Source: Isoperla grammatica
Taxonomy: Eukaryota; Arthropoda; Insecta; Plecoptera; Perlodidae
Direction: 5' to 3'
Length of the DNA: 64,000 nt
Assembly (NCBI GenBank): GCA_945910005.1
Contig: OX246740.1
Span: 54,528,638 to 54,592,637, forward strand
Shown here: one piece after another, positions 12,378-23,326 of the stretch
Layout of the letters: each line of letters opens with the position of its first letter
Position numbering within the stretch: the first letter of the stretch is position 1
The notes under the pieces: generated by a model
What the model was told of the DNA's origin: nothing
The model's database searches: none
What the model saw: the letters and a program-made list of their open reading frames with translations, nothing else
Made by a program: the position numbers and the translations under genes

Positions 12378-12534
12378 TACATGGTCAAACGTTTTCATCC
12401 AACTTCTTGAATTCAAGGACAAAAGCGCATCAATAAATAATTCCTATTATTGTATTTGACTACATACTGACTGATTTGAGGCGCTTTTGTCCTTGAATTC
12501 AAGAGTTGGATGAAAAGTTTGACCGTGTAATACA
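12378..12534. mobile_element. Foldback MITE, copy 2
   Basis: The arms of roughly 50 bases are inverted: TTCATCCAACTTCTTG, continuing through AGGACAAAAGCGC, on the left, and the complement from 12481 on the right. Termini read TACATGGTCAAAC on the left and the inverse of TACACGGTCAAAC on the right. The central 60 bases are almost identical to copy 1 at 8561-8706, so both descend from one family. There is no coding capacity. Confidence 0.85.
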
Positions 12535-12539
12535 GTCTT

Positions 12540-15500
12540 TATTCCGAAATGATTTCAAAATAATTTTTAGACACACTTCATAAACAACTTACAAATAGGT
12601 GCTCTCATATAAAAAAAAAAACAAGTTTTAACGTTAAAGTCTATTAGTAGGAGACGAAGAACTGAGAAGCTAACCTATGAGAGTTTGAACTGCGCCGACA
12701 TCAAAGTACGGGAGACAGAAAATTATGACAACAGTTATTTCACAACCGTAGGGGGTTACTTGAGCGGTTATTGTTGTAGTCGTAGGCCTAGTGTGTACAG
12801 CGCAGGCGTGTTGCTGCTCCTACTAGGGTATATATTAGAGTCTTTGCTTCTACAACTCTACCTGGGCCCTCGAGGCGCATCCACACATACCCTGACCTTA
12901 ACAGGAGTCTATAAACACACATAACAAGTGTTCGGCACAAAACAGCAAGGTAAATATAACCAATAGGAGCAGTTGCTAGTCTGTAAATACGTTATGGCAA
13001 GCACTCGCTTCGAGTTTAGTACAAATATGAGTTCAGTTCTTGTCTTCAACCAACCGAAAAACGAAGTTTTAGTACTGATAACCGTCGCTTGGCTGGGTAA
13101 TTTGTATTTTTCTCGCGAGCGGGTTTATTTACTTGCAAAGCACGTTTAGAAAATGCGCTGTGTTAGTCATGGGTCTGGCTAAAATAGTGGGAGAGGTTCA
13201 TTGAATTTCGTTAGCGAACAGTTATGAACATTTGAGCTCAATGCAATAATATCAGTTGGTATTTCTTGTAATGCAACAGAACAAAGTTTGAACAGAGAAC
13301 GGAAAGTTTTTCATAGACAAAACTCTGTTCTCGGCTGATCGTCTATTCATGCTCAGAGTTTCCAAATTTGAATATTTCGAAGTGTTCTAAAATCATGAAA
13401 CAACACTCAAAGATAATTAATTAGTTAAGGAGTAGGCCTACTATTCTTTAAGTGATTCTGAAGAAAGTTTCTGTTAAAACAGGTAAAATTATTATTGTTT
13501 TTCAAGAACATTTACTTGAAATGTTTACAAGATTATCCAATATCCATTTAGGAGCCAATTTACAGTTCACCGTCTTGCATTATCTTAAAACTATTAAAAT
13601 GGAAATCATGACTATCTTCGATATGTAACAGTAACAATGAAACTTATCAAACATTTTAACAGTATTTTTCCACAAAACAAACAAACAAAATAAACAACGT
13701 TTAACATTGTTGAGCTTCAAGATCTAGAGAATGTGGGGTGACCAAGAATGCAGCATCTAACAATTTGCGAACCGAACCACATTCGCCGACCTATAATGAT
13801 ACGTTATCTGCTCCGTTTTATCTCTTGCAACGCGTCGCGTATGCAAATGTAGGAATGTACGCGTAGTAAACAAAATGGCGGTCGCCGGTGATGGCGGGCG
13901 TGTCAAACGAAATGTGCAACAACAAGGATAGGTGGCCTACTTTCGACCGGCCACACAAATTACTGCGCGCGCTGCTCTGCGCCCAACAACAAAACAATCC
14001 GCGGACAGAAGTAGTGAAAGAGAAACTGCACTAACTCAAATTCAATTTGCACTGCCCCGAGGATCGTTCGATAACTCAGCGCCCAAACGCGGACGGGATC
14101 CGAGAGGCAGTGATCTCAATAAGTGTCTACATGTATCCATATGGCCGTGAAGGTGTTTAATCTCAATCATTTTCACTCGAAAACATAAATCAATCTCGAT
14201 AAGTGACTTCAAGACACGTTCTTACAAGTAGAACAGGATATACACGGCCTGTGTTATTAGCTAATGGGTAATTTGTGGTTTTTAAGGGTATTATTTGCAG
14301 GATTTCGTACACGGGCACTTATCCGAACCAGTATGCAAAACAATACGTGTATTATACTATACGAGCAGAAACTGTCACGTGACTTCCATTACACAAACTA
14401 TATCAATATTGACTTGATCAACATCCACCGCGTTCTTTGTTAGGCCATGTTGTGGGTGGGCCTACCGTGCGCAAACTGTTGACATATTGGGTCAAATGTA
14501 AACAAGGAAGATAACCTTATCAGTTTGCCGTACAATAATACAATAATGTGACCCCAGGAGCCCCTAGGTCTTTAGTGACCGACTGTTGTATCAAGGTACC
14601 TAGATGTATGAAGGTCTTCCTTCATCTATAGACTTTGATTGTTACACTGTTATTTGTCGCGCTTGATCCAGAAGAGTTCCCATACATTATAGAGCCCCCT
14701 TAGTCTGAATTCTTCCACTCTAAAGAGTGAAGACCAACATAAATAAAAACAAATGGCCATGTATAGAGATAGAGAGACACATTGGCTGGAGATATAAACG
14801 AGTGTAAGAACATTGCCTTATATGCCCAGTGAATTTTAGTACCAATTAATTGTAACATTTGGTTTGTGTCACCTCAATTTGTGTAATTAATGTGTTTATA
14901 AACATTGCCCCACCACCCCAGACGCAAATTCTGGCTAAGTTATCTTCCGAACTGAAAGACAAAACACACACCGCAAAATGTCACATACACACACTAACAT
15001 GCATTAAATGTCAAACTTGAAAACCGTCCAGAAGGAGAACAACTTATGTGTTTGTATAATATATTAGCATAATCCGCTTAGGTTCACTTATCATCATGCG
15101 AATAGCTAATGCCACAATCACGTGCCTCTTACTCTTCCGACGCCAATACACACACATAATGGTTTATCACTTGCTCCTATAGACACGATATTAAATATCT
15201 TCGTGACCGTTTCCTTTCACAATTTGATTTATTTAACCGTTACATACTTTATGATGTAACGTTTTTAATTCACGAAGTCATAATTTTCTCTCCTTCTATT
15301 GAACACCCTCTTCATTCACACAAAGTACTTACTAACACGGTACAACTAGTTAATGTGCAAGAAAAGACGCCTAATTCGATTACAGCTGCAAGTGTTGCCT
15401 TGTTGCACAATGACCGACGAGCCGTGGGGTTAACTGCCGAGATCTGACCGACCATGTTGACTGAACTCTGCCCGTCAAATTAATATCAATCACGAGTGAG

Positions 15501-16630
15501 TGTGTGTTTTTTCTGTGTGAGGAAAAACTCAAAGGAGAGAGAGAGGAAATGATTCTGCTCTACGTTATTTTTAATAAATGGTTATTGTTGTTTTATAAGC
15601 GAGGCGGTAGATCATATCTATCAGTTGAATCAATGGTTTAGCGGTCATTTTGTACACACGCACAATACACGCATTACCATAGACATTACATGTATGGTAA
15701 CAAGCCCAAGACCCTGCACTGCATGTATGGTATAACCATAGACATATAACACGTTTTGGATGAGCATAAATACTGTTGCACGATGCACGATAAATACATT
15801 GTGCTGTATAATGCACTAATAAATAACTATATTACACATATATAAAACCTGTAATACAAAGTGAAATGTGCCGTTCAATCAATCTTGGATTTAAAGCGGG
15901 ATGTAAACTTCTGTATAACTAGTTAGTTTGTATTTTCAATGCGAACCTTTACTCGTAAGCCGTAACAAAGTATTTAAATCTAAGTATATAGACGGATTTA
16001 AAGAATGAATTCATGATTGAGCTCATGAATACATGTTTGAATTCCGAAACTCTGACTGACGGCTAATCTTGAGGCCAAATGTTTGATGAGATAGAATTTC
16101 TAATACGATTAAAACACGATTTAATATTTTAAACTTGTATGTTTTAAATTATAAATTTCGATTTCTTTTCGGCAAACTTTTGCACGTGTACGCGCAACAA
16201 CTTTCTTATTCCACATTATTATTAAGTGCACAATGTACTGTGAGTATGCTCCATCGTTAGTGAGTGTTTGAGGGTCCCCCTAAAGCGAAGAAAGGATACA
16301 CTTAACTTATGTGCGGGCATAAGTGGTCCATGCAGCCCAGAACGTGTTCTCTGTCTTATTACATCAGTAGGCAGCCCCGCAGGGTTAACTATTAACCTCG
16401 CCGCATAAGTTAGTTAGATATCCACATAGAATAATGTTCAACAATTACAAATCTAAAAACCCTCTAGTCTAGGCAACCATCGAGCACATTAATTCTCATT
16501 GTTGAACTATTTTGTACGTGAGAATTTAACGGGTCATGAAATCACATTTACAATTATAAAAATACCAATGTGACCGTGTTTTGTTTCGAACAAACACTGA
16601 ATATGTACTAATCAACTAGAGATGCAGCAA
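12540..16630. other. Mostly featureless; no gene confirmed
   Basis: Apart from the CpG-rich patch described separately at 13790-14110, no exon, RNA or transposon end was recognised over these four kilobases. Confidence 0.45.
13790..14110. promoter_or_regulatory. CpG-rich promoter-like patch with YY1-type ATGGCGG
   Basis: CpG dinucleotides are much denser here than in the flanks. The string ACAAAATGGCGG at about 13870-13881 fits a YY1-type core element. It also has a reasonable initiation context: from ATG 13875 a frame of 18 codons runs MAVAGDGGRVKRNVQQQG before a stop. This may be a promoter or first exon of an unrecognised gene, but no clear splice donor was found. Strand is assumed plus if it is an exon. 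Confidence 0.3.
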
Positions 16631-16639
16631 TGGGTGTTC

Positions 16640-16656
16640 GTTGCCTAGCAACCAAT
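16640..16656. promoter_or_regulatory. X-box (RFX-like) next to a CCAAT box
   Basis: GTTGCCTAGCAAC at 16640-16652 fits the RFX X-box pattern GTNRCC-N(0-3)-RGYAAC, and it overlaps CCAAT at 16652-16656. This pairing is typical of RFX/NF-Y promoters, but no gene was recognised nearby. Confidence 0.4.
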
Positions 16657-16756
16657 AACAGCAGCATATTAATACATTCCAAAACATTTGATATACTTAA
16701 ACATAGTAAACTATCAGCATGACCATCCCAGAAGATGTAAACACACAGCTTGTGGA

Positions 16757-16830
16757 GTATTTAAGGTGGTGGGACTCGAGCCCTAGACCCTGCGACCACG
16801 GAGTCCGTGCCTCGCCTGTTAGCCATGCAA
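16757..16830 (-). mobile_element. tRNA-like SINE head (minus strand)
   Basis: On the minus strand, GGCTAACAGGCGAGGCACGG leads into a B-box-like GGCTCGAGTCC. Arm order resembles a tRNA, but the acceptor ends do not pair. Confidence 0.45.
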
Positions 16831-16905
16831 CTGACATGCCTGTCACGAGCTAATGGATCGAATCAACAGTCTAATTGTGTCTCGTGGGCCGTGTGCGCCA
16901 CGTTA

Positions 16906-16987
16906 CAGCCTTCTAAACGCAACATATCTCACACTAGAGATAGTCGCAGCCTTCTAAACGCAACATATCTCACACTAGAGATAGTCA
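16906..16987. repeat. Perfect 41-bp direct duplication
   Basis: The unit starting CAGCCTTCTAAACGCAACAT at 16906 is repeated without change from 16947. A partial third copy (TGCCTTCTCAGC) follows at about 16989. It was a recent tandem duplication. Confidence 0.9.
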
Positions 16988-17550
16988 CTGCCTTCTCAGC
17001 TGGCTTTCAGGCACTGATACAAAGTAACCATGTCCGTCACACGAGTTCAATAGGAGGACTTTGTATCAAGCCGCAACGCAGGGCATTCAAAGTAACGCTG
17101 GTAATTATGTTCGAGAAGAAACAATTCAAGCACTTTGACGGTAACTCCCGCGCCCCTGTGTTTAAAAGAAATAATTTCTGGTTCTTTAAATGCAAGTAGA
17201 GTAAAGAATAATTATAAACTGGAGATAGAACCAAAGAGCTTAAAACCATTGTTATGGGATGTTCTCACGGTCTCTTGGATCAGATAAATCATTAATCCAT
17301 AACAGTGTTTTACTCTCGGGCAAAGAAGTGATTGACAAGACCATTTTAAAAATGGTCTAGGAATCTTTTCTTGATTCTCACACGATCCCCGAAATCTTCA
17401 ATGTCAACAGTTAAAAATGTACAATTAAGGTTGTTGTGTGCATCAATGAACCTTGATACTATAATCAAAAACTTCTTATTAATTGTTGTTTATATTGTTG
17501 TTCTTGAATATTAAGATGAGCGCGTTGAGAAATAAGAAAAGGGTTCTGAA

Positions 17551-17584
17551 TAATTAATAATAATTATTATATATTATTATTATA

Positions 17585-17627
<43 letters not shown>

Positions 17628-17694
17628 AATATTATTATTTTATTATTATTATTATAATATAATAATAATAATTATTATTATTATTATTATTATT
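17551..17694. repeat. ATT/TTA microsatellite
   Basis: About 145 bases consist almost only of TTA and ATA triplets, switching strand sense around 17625 and 17655. Confidence 0.95.
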
Positions 17695-17699
17695 TAAAT

Positions 17700-19576
17700 G
17701 TTATGTTTATAAATGTTATGTTTGAAATTGTGTATTTATAAGTGGGATTGAAGATTATACTTTACTTATCGAGTGGAAGCAAAGAAGGCGACATGTGGAA
17801 ACAGGTTAGCATGTACAGAAGCCTAGAATAGCTAGAAGATAATCCCTCGACAAACAAGTATCTCTGTCTAAAGCTAAAGCCAGCTCATGTTGTGTCTCCA
17901 AGGCCTGTTCGGCTCAGACGGTTCGTAAACAGAAGCTAAGCAATGATCAATCATTCTTCTACGCTCTCAACTCAACTCATGACCGAGCAAATGTTTACTC
18001 TGGTTTGTTGACGATCGCGGCCGCCAGAGCTCGGCAGTGTTTGCAGTGGAACTTCGGCAGTTCTTGTTGCACGTTGCGAATACACAACAACACAGGTGGC
18101 AACGAAGTCGGTAGCAGGTTCGTGCTTGGCACAAACAGGAGCACGAAGATGAAACGAAATAGAACCGAAACGGATTCAAAACAAAACGCGAAATCAAATC
18201 AGAATGTAAACTTAAAATTGTCATCAAGTAAACATATATAACAATGTCATTCCCTCTTATACTTATGAACGTTTCCTTTTTTCAATAAATGTTTACTGTT
18301 TGTTTTGATTTTGTGTTATTACAACGCACATTTTCACAATTAAACGAGAAAAATAATTAAAAAAAAACGGGGGGGTTCATCATGTTTCAAATTTATAGAA
18401 ATACAGAATAAATTAAATAAATTAAAGATTTAAACGCAACTTTTTTTCTAGATAGATTCTGTGAATTTGCCTTGACTGGGTGAAAAGTTGCTGAGAGATA
18501 TTTCAAGTTTCAAACACACCTGCAACAATGTAATCCTCGCCATTGCATAACAATATACACCCCAGGCTTGTACGTTCACCACTAATTGCTCTCAAGTTCT
18601 GTAACCCTGTTACTCGCGCGTACAACACAACAGTCTAGGCACGTAAAACTGTGAGGTCAGTAGAAATAATATTCGCCCGCCGCAGTTTGATCGACATAAT
18701 AACCAGTTATTGTCTAAATCCTATATAGAGTGCGGTGTGTGTACTGATAGCTTTGCGGCGATGTCTTAAGCATAACAGTACAGCAGCTATAGAAGCTAAG
18801 CGGTATGTTATGTTCATTTACAATTACCTGTATGGTGGTCGTTTATTTCTCAAGTAATATTAGAATCGGGTTTTTGTTTCGCTTTCAGCAAAATCAATTT
18901 GCAGGCGAAACATTCGGTGGTCAATTTACTATGGCTGGTTCGTTGTTTGAATCAGAATATAATCAATTTACCGTATTAAGGTGTCGTAACATGGAGGAGA
19001 AATACTCAATTTTTTATTTTAAAGATAAGTTTAAAAACTAGGTTAAATGTGATATTTGGGCTTGACATCTATCATATTTTGGCAACAATGGTAACCCAAG
19101 AAGATAATTGTGGGACTATGGGTGATTATGTATTTTAAAAACGCGAAGTGACATCCATGCCCAAGCCGGAACGACATTAAGCAATTAAAAATTGGTTTTC
19201 AAAAGTAATCTTCATCTAATTATCTTGATTTTAAATTTTTAATTGATGTGTATTATCATGTCTTCTCATCCTTGAGAATTTAGACAACCCGGGACACATA
19301 CACAGTTTTTTAAATACACGTTTTATATCTATCTGTCACTGTAAGTGGCCACAGTGGACATGGAAAGATGAACAACCCCTAACAGGCTCTGTTGTTGTAG
19401 AAACAGCGCGTCTGATGTAGGATCACATCTCAGGCCGATGACGTCATATTTATATACATCGGATGATATCGGGCAAGATCGTATTACCCGACGCGTCACG
19501 ACGAAGCAATAACGCAAAGTAGACCAAGTTTTAAAGGCTCTAGTTATTCTCATAGAGTCATGTTTACAAGGATACA
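17700..19576. other. No gene recognised
   Basis: Short open frames only. A CATCCATGCCC string near 19152 is a fragment of a SINE family. Confidence 0.45.
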
Positions 19577-19700
19577 AGAGAATCTACGCGTTTGGTGGAG
19601 GCGCCGGGTACGAGACTATATTTGCACTCGACGCAGAATCTCGTGATTGGTGGAGGTGCCGGGTCCGAGGCTATTTTTGCACTCTACGCTACAACTCGTG
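19577..19700. repeat. 55-bp tandem duplication
   Basis: TTGGTGGAGGCGCCGGGT at 19592 recurs as TTGGTGGAGGTGCCGGGT at 19647. Similarity continues through TTTGCACTC.ACGC to about 19700. Confidence 0.75.
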
Positions 19701-19936
19701 TATCCACTCAAATCTACTACTTTAAACTGACATACGTAAATACATTTATTGGGGATAGCACTAATATAACTAATACCTACTAGTACTAACTAAATAGTAC
19801 TAGATTAGACTGATATATTCAGCTTCTAGTAGGATTTGTTGACGTGCCAGCAACGCTAATTTATGTCAATTTGTGCTCCAATTTAGAATACTCAGGGTAC
19901 ACTTTAGTACTCTACACAGCACCTTATCTACTAATA

Positions 19937-20078
19937 GACGGTCAGCTATCCCCCCAAATTCAACAGAATGGTCTCACTCGGCCGGACCAGTCGAGAGTAG
20001 GCTCAAAAAATTCGTTATTTTTAGCTGATTACAACAAAGGCAATCCGGAAAACGAAATCGGTAGCTTTTACTTTTTAT
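19937..20078 (+). repeat. Outer left terminal repeat
   Basis: It matches the other two termini from GACGGTCAGCTAT to TTTTTATAGCC. It differs from both at about 19950-19965, where it reads CCCCCCAAATTCAACAG, so it is the most diverged of the three. Confidence 0.8.
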
Positions 20079-21337
20079 AGCCAAAAAACGGCAAAAATGG
20101 CAAAAAGTAATTATTTAAATACTACAAGACTAGTTGACTGATAACGCTGGGACAGGCGTCGAACAATTTGTTATTTCATGTAAAATTAAGAAAAAGTAAT
20201 GCGAAAATGGAAATCGCTACCGTTTTGCCCTGGAAGAATAAAAACGGCAAAAATGGCACACATTTCATTTAGAAGACCAGTTAACCGATAACACTGGGAG
20301 ACGAGTCAAAAAACTCGGTATTTCAAACTAAATGTATCTTATAACAAATAATGTGAAGTTCGAAAACATAAACACGGTCTTTAAAATCAAGAAACGGCAA
20401 AAAAAAGGGCACCAATGTATCATATAGAAGACCTATCGACCGATTACACTGAGACTGGTGGCACGAACTCGATATTTAAAACTAATTCATAACAAATAAA
20501 GCGACTATCGTAATCGATAGCACTTGGCCTTTAGAGAAATCAGAAATCGGTAAATAAACCGGTAACTATTACTTTGTATAGACAAAAAGACGGCAAACAA
20601 AATTACAATTTGTGAACTTCATTACCAATTTCTGATAATGCTTGGAGGGATGTCAACAAATTTTATATCTTTTAAGGAAAGCGAAGAAAATGTAATTCGA
20701 AAATTTATAATCATAGAGTTGGGCATTAACCAAAAATAAAAGGGGGGAGGGGGGCATAAAAGGGCCATTTAGTATGTAGTATAAGTGACCGATAAACTTC
20801 AAGTAACCCCTCACATTTTATGGGAGAGATATATGACAACACATTTCATACTTAAAGCAAAATACCTAACAAAATATTGTGTGTGTTACACAACACTCAT
20901 CATAAGTAATATAACAATAATTGAAATCAGTAGCTTTTTAGATTTGAGAGCAGAAAACGGCAGAGGGCAACTTGTCAGATGTGCGACCAATAAAAAAGAC
21001 AAATGCGGGTGGGTAACGAATCAAAACAATGCTATTTGATAGTGTTTTAAGATAAATTATAAATCTTATATATATTTAATTTCTTTCTTAAACACAAAAT
21101 TCACCAAGAAGGGTGTGTTTATCAAATCAAAGTTCAAACGCTCAAAATACGTTCAAAACAGTACATTGTGTTCTCAGACTTGTTAAAGTAACTGCACATT
21201 TTATTTAGATAGGTTTTATTTTGGTACCATTTGACATAACTGTACCTTTGATTGTTGCATTGCCTATAGGTCAACTCTGCTTAGTTAAAATATTTGTCGA
21301 TGATAAGCCACTGTTTTCTGACTAAGCAGGCGATTTA

Positions 21338-21476
21338 GACGGTCAGCTATGCACTTTTGTGGTCTCACTCGGCCGGACCAGCCGAGAGTAGGCTAAAAAA
21401 ATTCGTAATTTTACCTGATTACAGCAAAGGCAATCCGGAAAACGAAATCGGTAGCTTTCACTTTTTATAGCCAAAA
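21338..21476 (+). repeat. Internal left terminal repeat
   Basis: It is nearly identical to the inverse of 23187-23324. Within it, CTCGGCCGGACCAGCCGAG is a perfect-arm hairpin. The terminal repeat ends only about ten bases before the CXC reading frame. Confidence 0.85.
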
Positions 21477-21485
21477 TTATCAGAC

Positions 21486-21881
21486 GTGAATGCGCTTCGA
21501 TATCATATGTACTGCACTCGGGGAGGTGCCGTCGACCCAGAAACCTTACCTCCATGTCGCTCAACACTCCGGTTGCACATTGACAGATCGAACTACCAAG
21601 CAGCTATCTGGAAAACATTCCCACTCCCATTCGACCATGGCTGGTGCCTGGAAGATGGTTCTATTGCTATCCAATGGCTTGCAACGAAACCAGCCCCAGA
21701 AGAAATATTAGAATTAATATCATGCAAATGCAAGCACCGTTCTACAGCTAAGTGTCAGTGCAAGGAGCTAAAGCTTAGATGTACAGACTTGTGTTCCTGT
21801 CAAGAGCAATGCAAAGAGGTGGAAGAAGATACCTTGCTACCACTAATAGAGGAAAGCTATTGCAGTGAGGACAGTGACTGA
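21486..21881 (+). CDS. CXC-type cysteine-rich protein, C-terminal fragment, inside a transposon
   Basis: A frame of 131 codons, open from 21471, has no ATG at its start (21486 is GTG), so it is a C-terminal part, a last exon, or truncated by the adjacent terminal repeat. Residues about 24-29 (LPPCRS) and 40-46 (NYQAAIW), then HGW at about 55-57, are followed by PAPEEILELISCKCK. A cysteine cluster follows: CKCK..., CQCKELKLRC, TDLCSCQEQC. I recognise this order (LPP, then a Y-Q-xx-W stretch, then a tesmin/TSO1-like CXC cluster) from numerous uncharacterised, often multicopy invertebrate proteins. That is recollection, not a search result. The tail is acidic (VEEDTLL...EDSD). The position between matched inverted termini suggests the protein belongs to, or was captured by, the element. 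Function is unknown. Confidence 0.6.
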   Translation: MNALRYHMYCTRGGAVDPETLPPCRSTLRLHIDRSNYQAAIWKTFPLPFDHGWCLEDGSIAIQWLATKPAPEEILELISCKCKHRSTAKCQCKELKLRCTDLCSCQEQCKEVEEDTLLPLIEESYCSEDSD

Positions 21882-23186
21882 CCTGGATTTCTGAGGTATG
21901 TAGGCTATTACTAAGCCCTCATTATAATTATACGTCTTAATATTTTAAAATCAAAATATAATTTTCGCCTTACCGATGCGACTATATATGTGAATGTGTT
22001 TCTGTTTTAGTGAGTCTCGAAGCATAGCAGATATGTACAACACGGTGACGAGGATGCACTAGTTTGTCATGTACTCCACATTAAAGTATATAGTTTGTAA
22101 GTGCTTTAAATTTATACATCATCTAACATGTGTGTTTTAGTTGTATTTACATTAGTGCTCCATTTAATTGTATAATAATGTATAAAATCATGAGCTATCA
22201 TCTACATAACTACATGTGACGGCCTGCTTGATGCTTCGCAGGTTTACAATGACTTTTTTTAAACAAGTTTACATATACATGGCAAAAAAAATGTATATGC
22301 CGAACATGCATTATTATTGTAGAGATGTTTTATTATAGATAATATTTTAATCACACAACAAACCGTCTAGAATTTACGGAGTTGGAACACATGCCTTCAA
22401 TATGTATTTTTTCCTTGTATTTGATCTTTTATAAATAACTGGAGACAATATTGTGATGTTTTTCGTTTTCGTGTAAATAAATTACGAATAAATATTGAAC
22501 AACGGGGTTCATTTATCTTTTCCAATTATACATTTTTCTTCCTACCCAATTATCTTTTCCTGCAAATCGTATGTCTTTGTTGCCGTTCTTCAAGCTCTTA
22601 AAATAATACCAACAATTTAAATGCGACTTACCTTTTATGACCGTTTCCAACTGCATTTGTGTTTATTCTATTTTGGCGGAAATAATAACACTAATATTAT
22701 AACCCCCCCCCCCCCCCCCACTCCACCTTGTTTTTAGTACCGTTTTGGCCCTTTAGTATCTGAAGTATCTGAAAGGTAAAAGATAATGTTTAGAAGTTTG
22801 CACGCTGCTTACAATCGCATTTGTTGGCATCCCTCCCAGTAAGTTTTGTCAGCCAATTAATCTAAAAGACGGCAGTGCCCTTTTGGTGCCTTTTTTTATC
22901 TATAGCCTAAAGGTACACATATTTAGTTTCACTTTATTTATTCTACATTATGCATATAAAATATCAAATTAGTTTACCTCTCCCATTGTTACCGGTCAGT
23001 TGGTCGATAAAACAAATTGTGCCATTTTTTGTCGTTTTTAGGATCTCAACGCCAAATGGTACTGAATTCCATGTTCGCATTATGTTTTATTCATTTCTCA
23101 CAAAATATCGAGTTTTTTGACACCTTGCCCAGCGCTATCACTCAATTGGTCTTGTAATCGATAAAATTCCCTTTTTTTACCGTTTT

Positions 23187-23324
23187 TTGGCTATAAAAAG
23201 TGAAAGCTACCGATTTCGTTTTCCGGATTGCCTTTGCTGTAATCAAGTAAAAATTACGAATTTTTTGAGCCTACTCTCGGCTGGTCCGGCCGAGTGAGAC
23301 CACAAAAGTGCATAGCTGACCGTC
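23187..23324 (-). repeat. Right terminal repeat
   Basis: Inverse of 21338-21476 with few differences. The outer end GACCGTC is followed by TA at 23325-23326. Confidence 0.85.
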
Positions 23325-23326
23325 TA

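Larger units (their letters stand above)
19937..23324. mobile_element. Composite TIR transposon with TA target duplication
   Basis: The left end GACGGTCAGCTAT (19937) and the right end (inverse, finishing at 23324) are each flanked by TA. The same terminus occurs a third time inside, at 21338, directly after TTTA. After the first ~140 bases, the left outer end continues into subterminal sequence (20075-20700) rich in AAAACGGCAAAAATGG and GACCGATAAC-like blocks. The inverse of this sequence is found at about 22840-23185, so the ancestral element had inverted arms of several hundred bases. The segment 21338-23324 (1987 bp) looks like a younger copy, or an internal deletion derivative, next to an older left half. 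No transposase was recognised; the coding remnant at 21486-21881 is described separately. TA duplication is compatible with several superfamilies, so I do not assign one. Confidence 0.75.
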
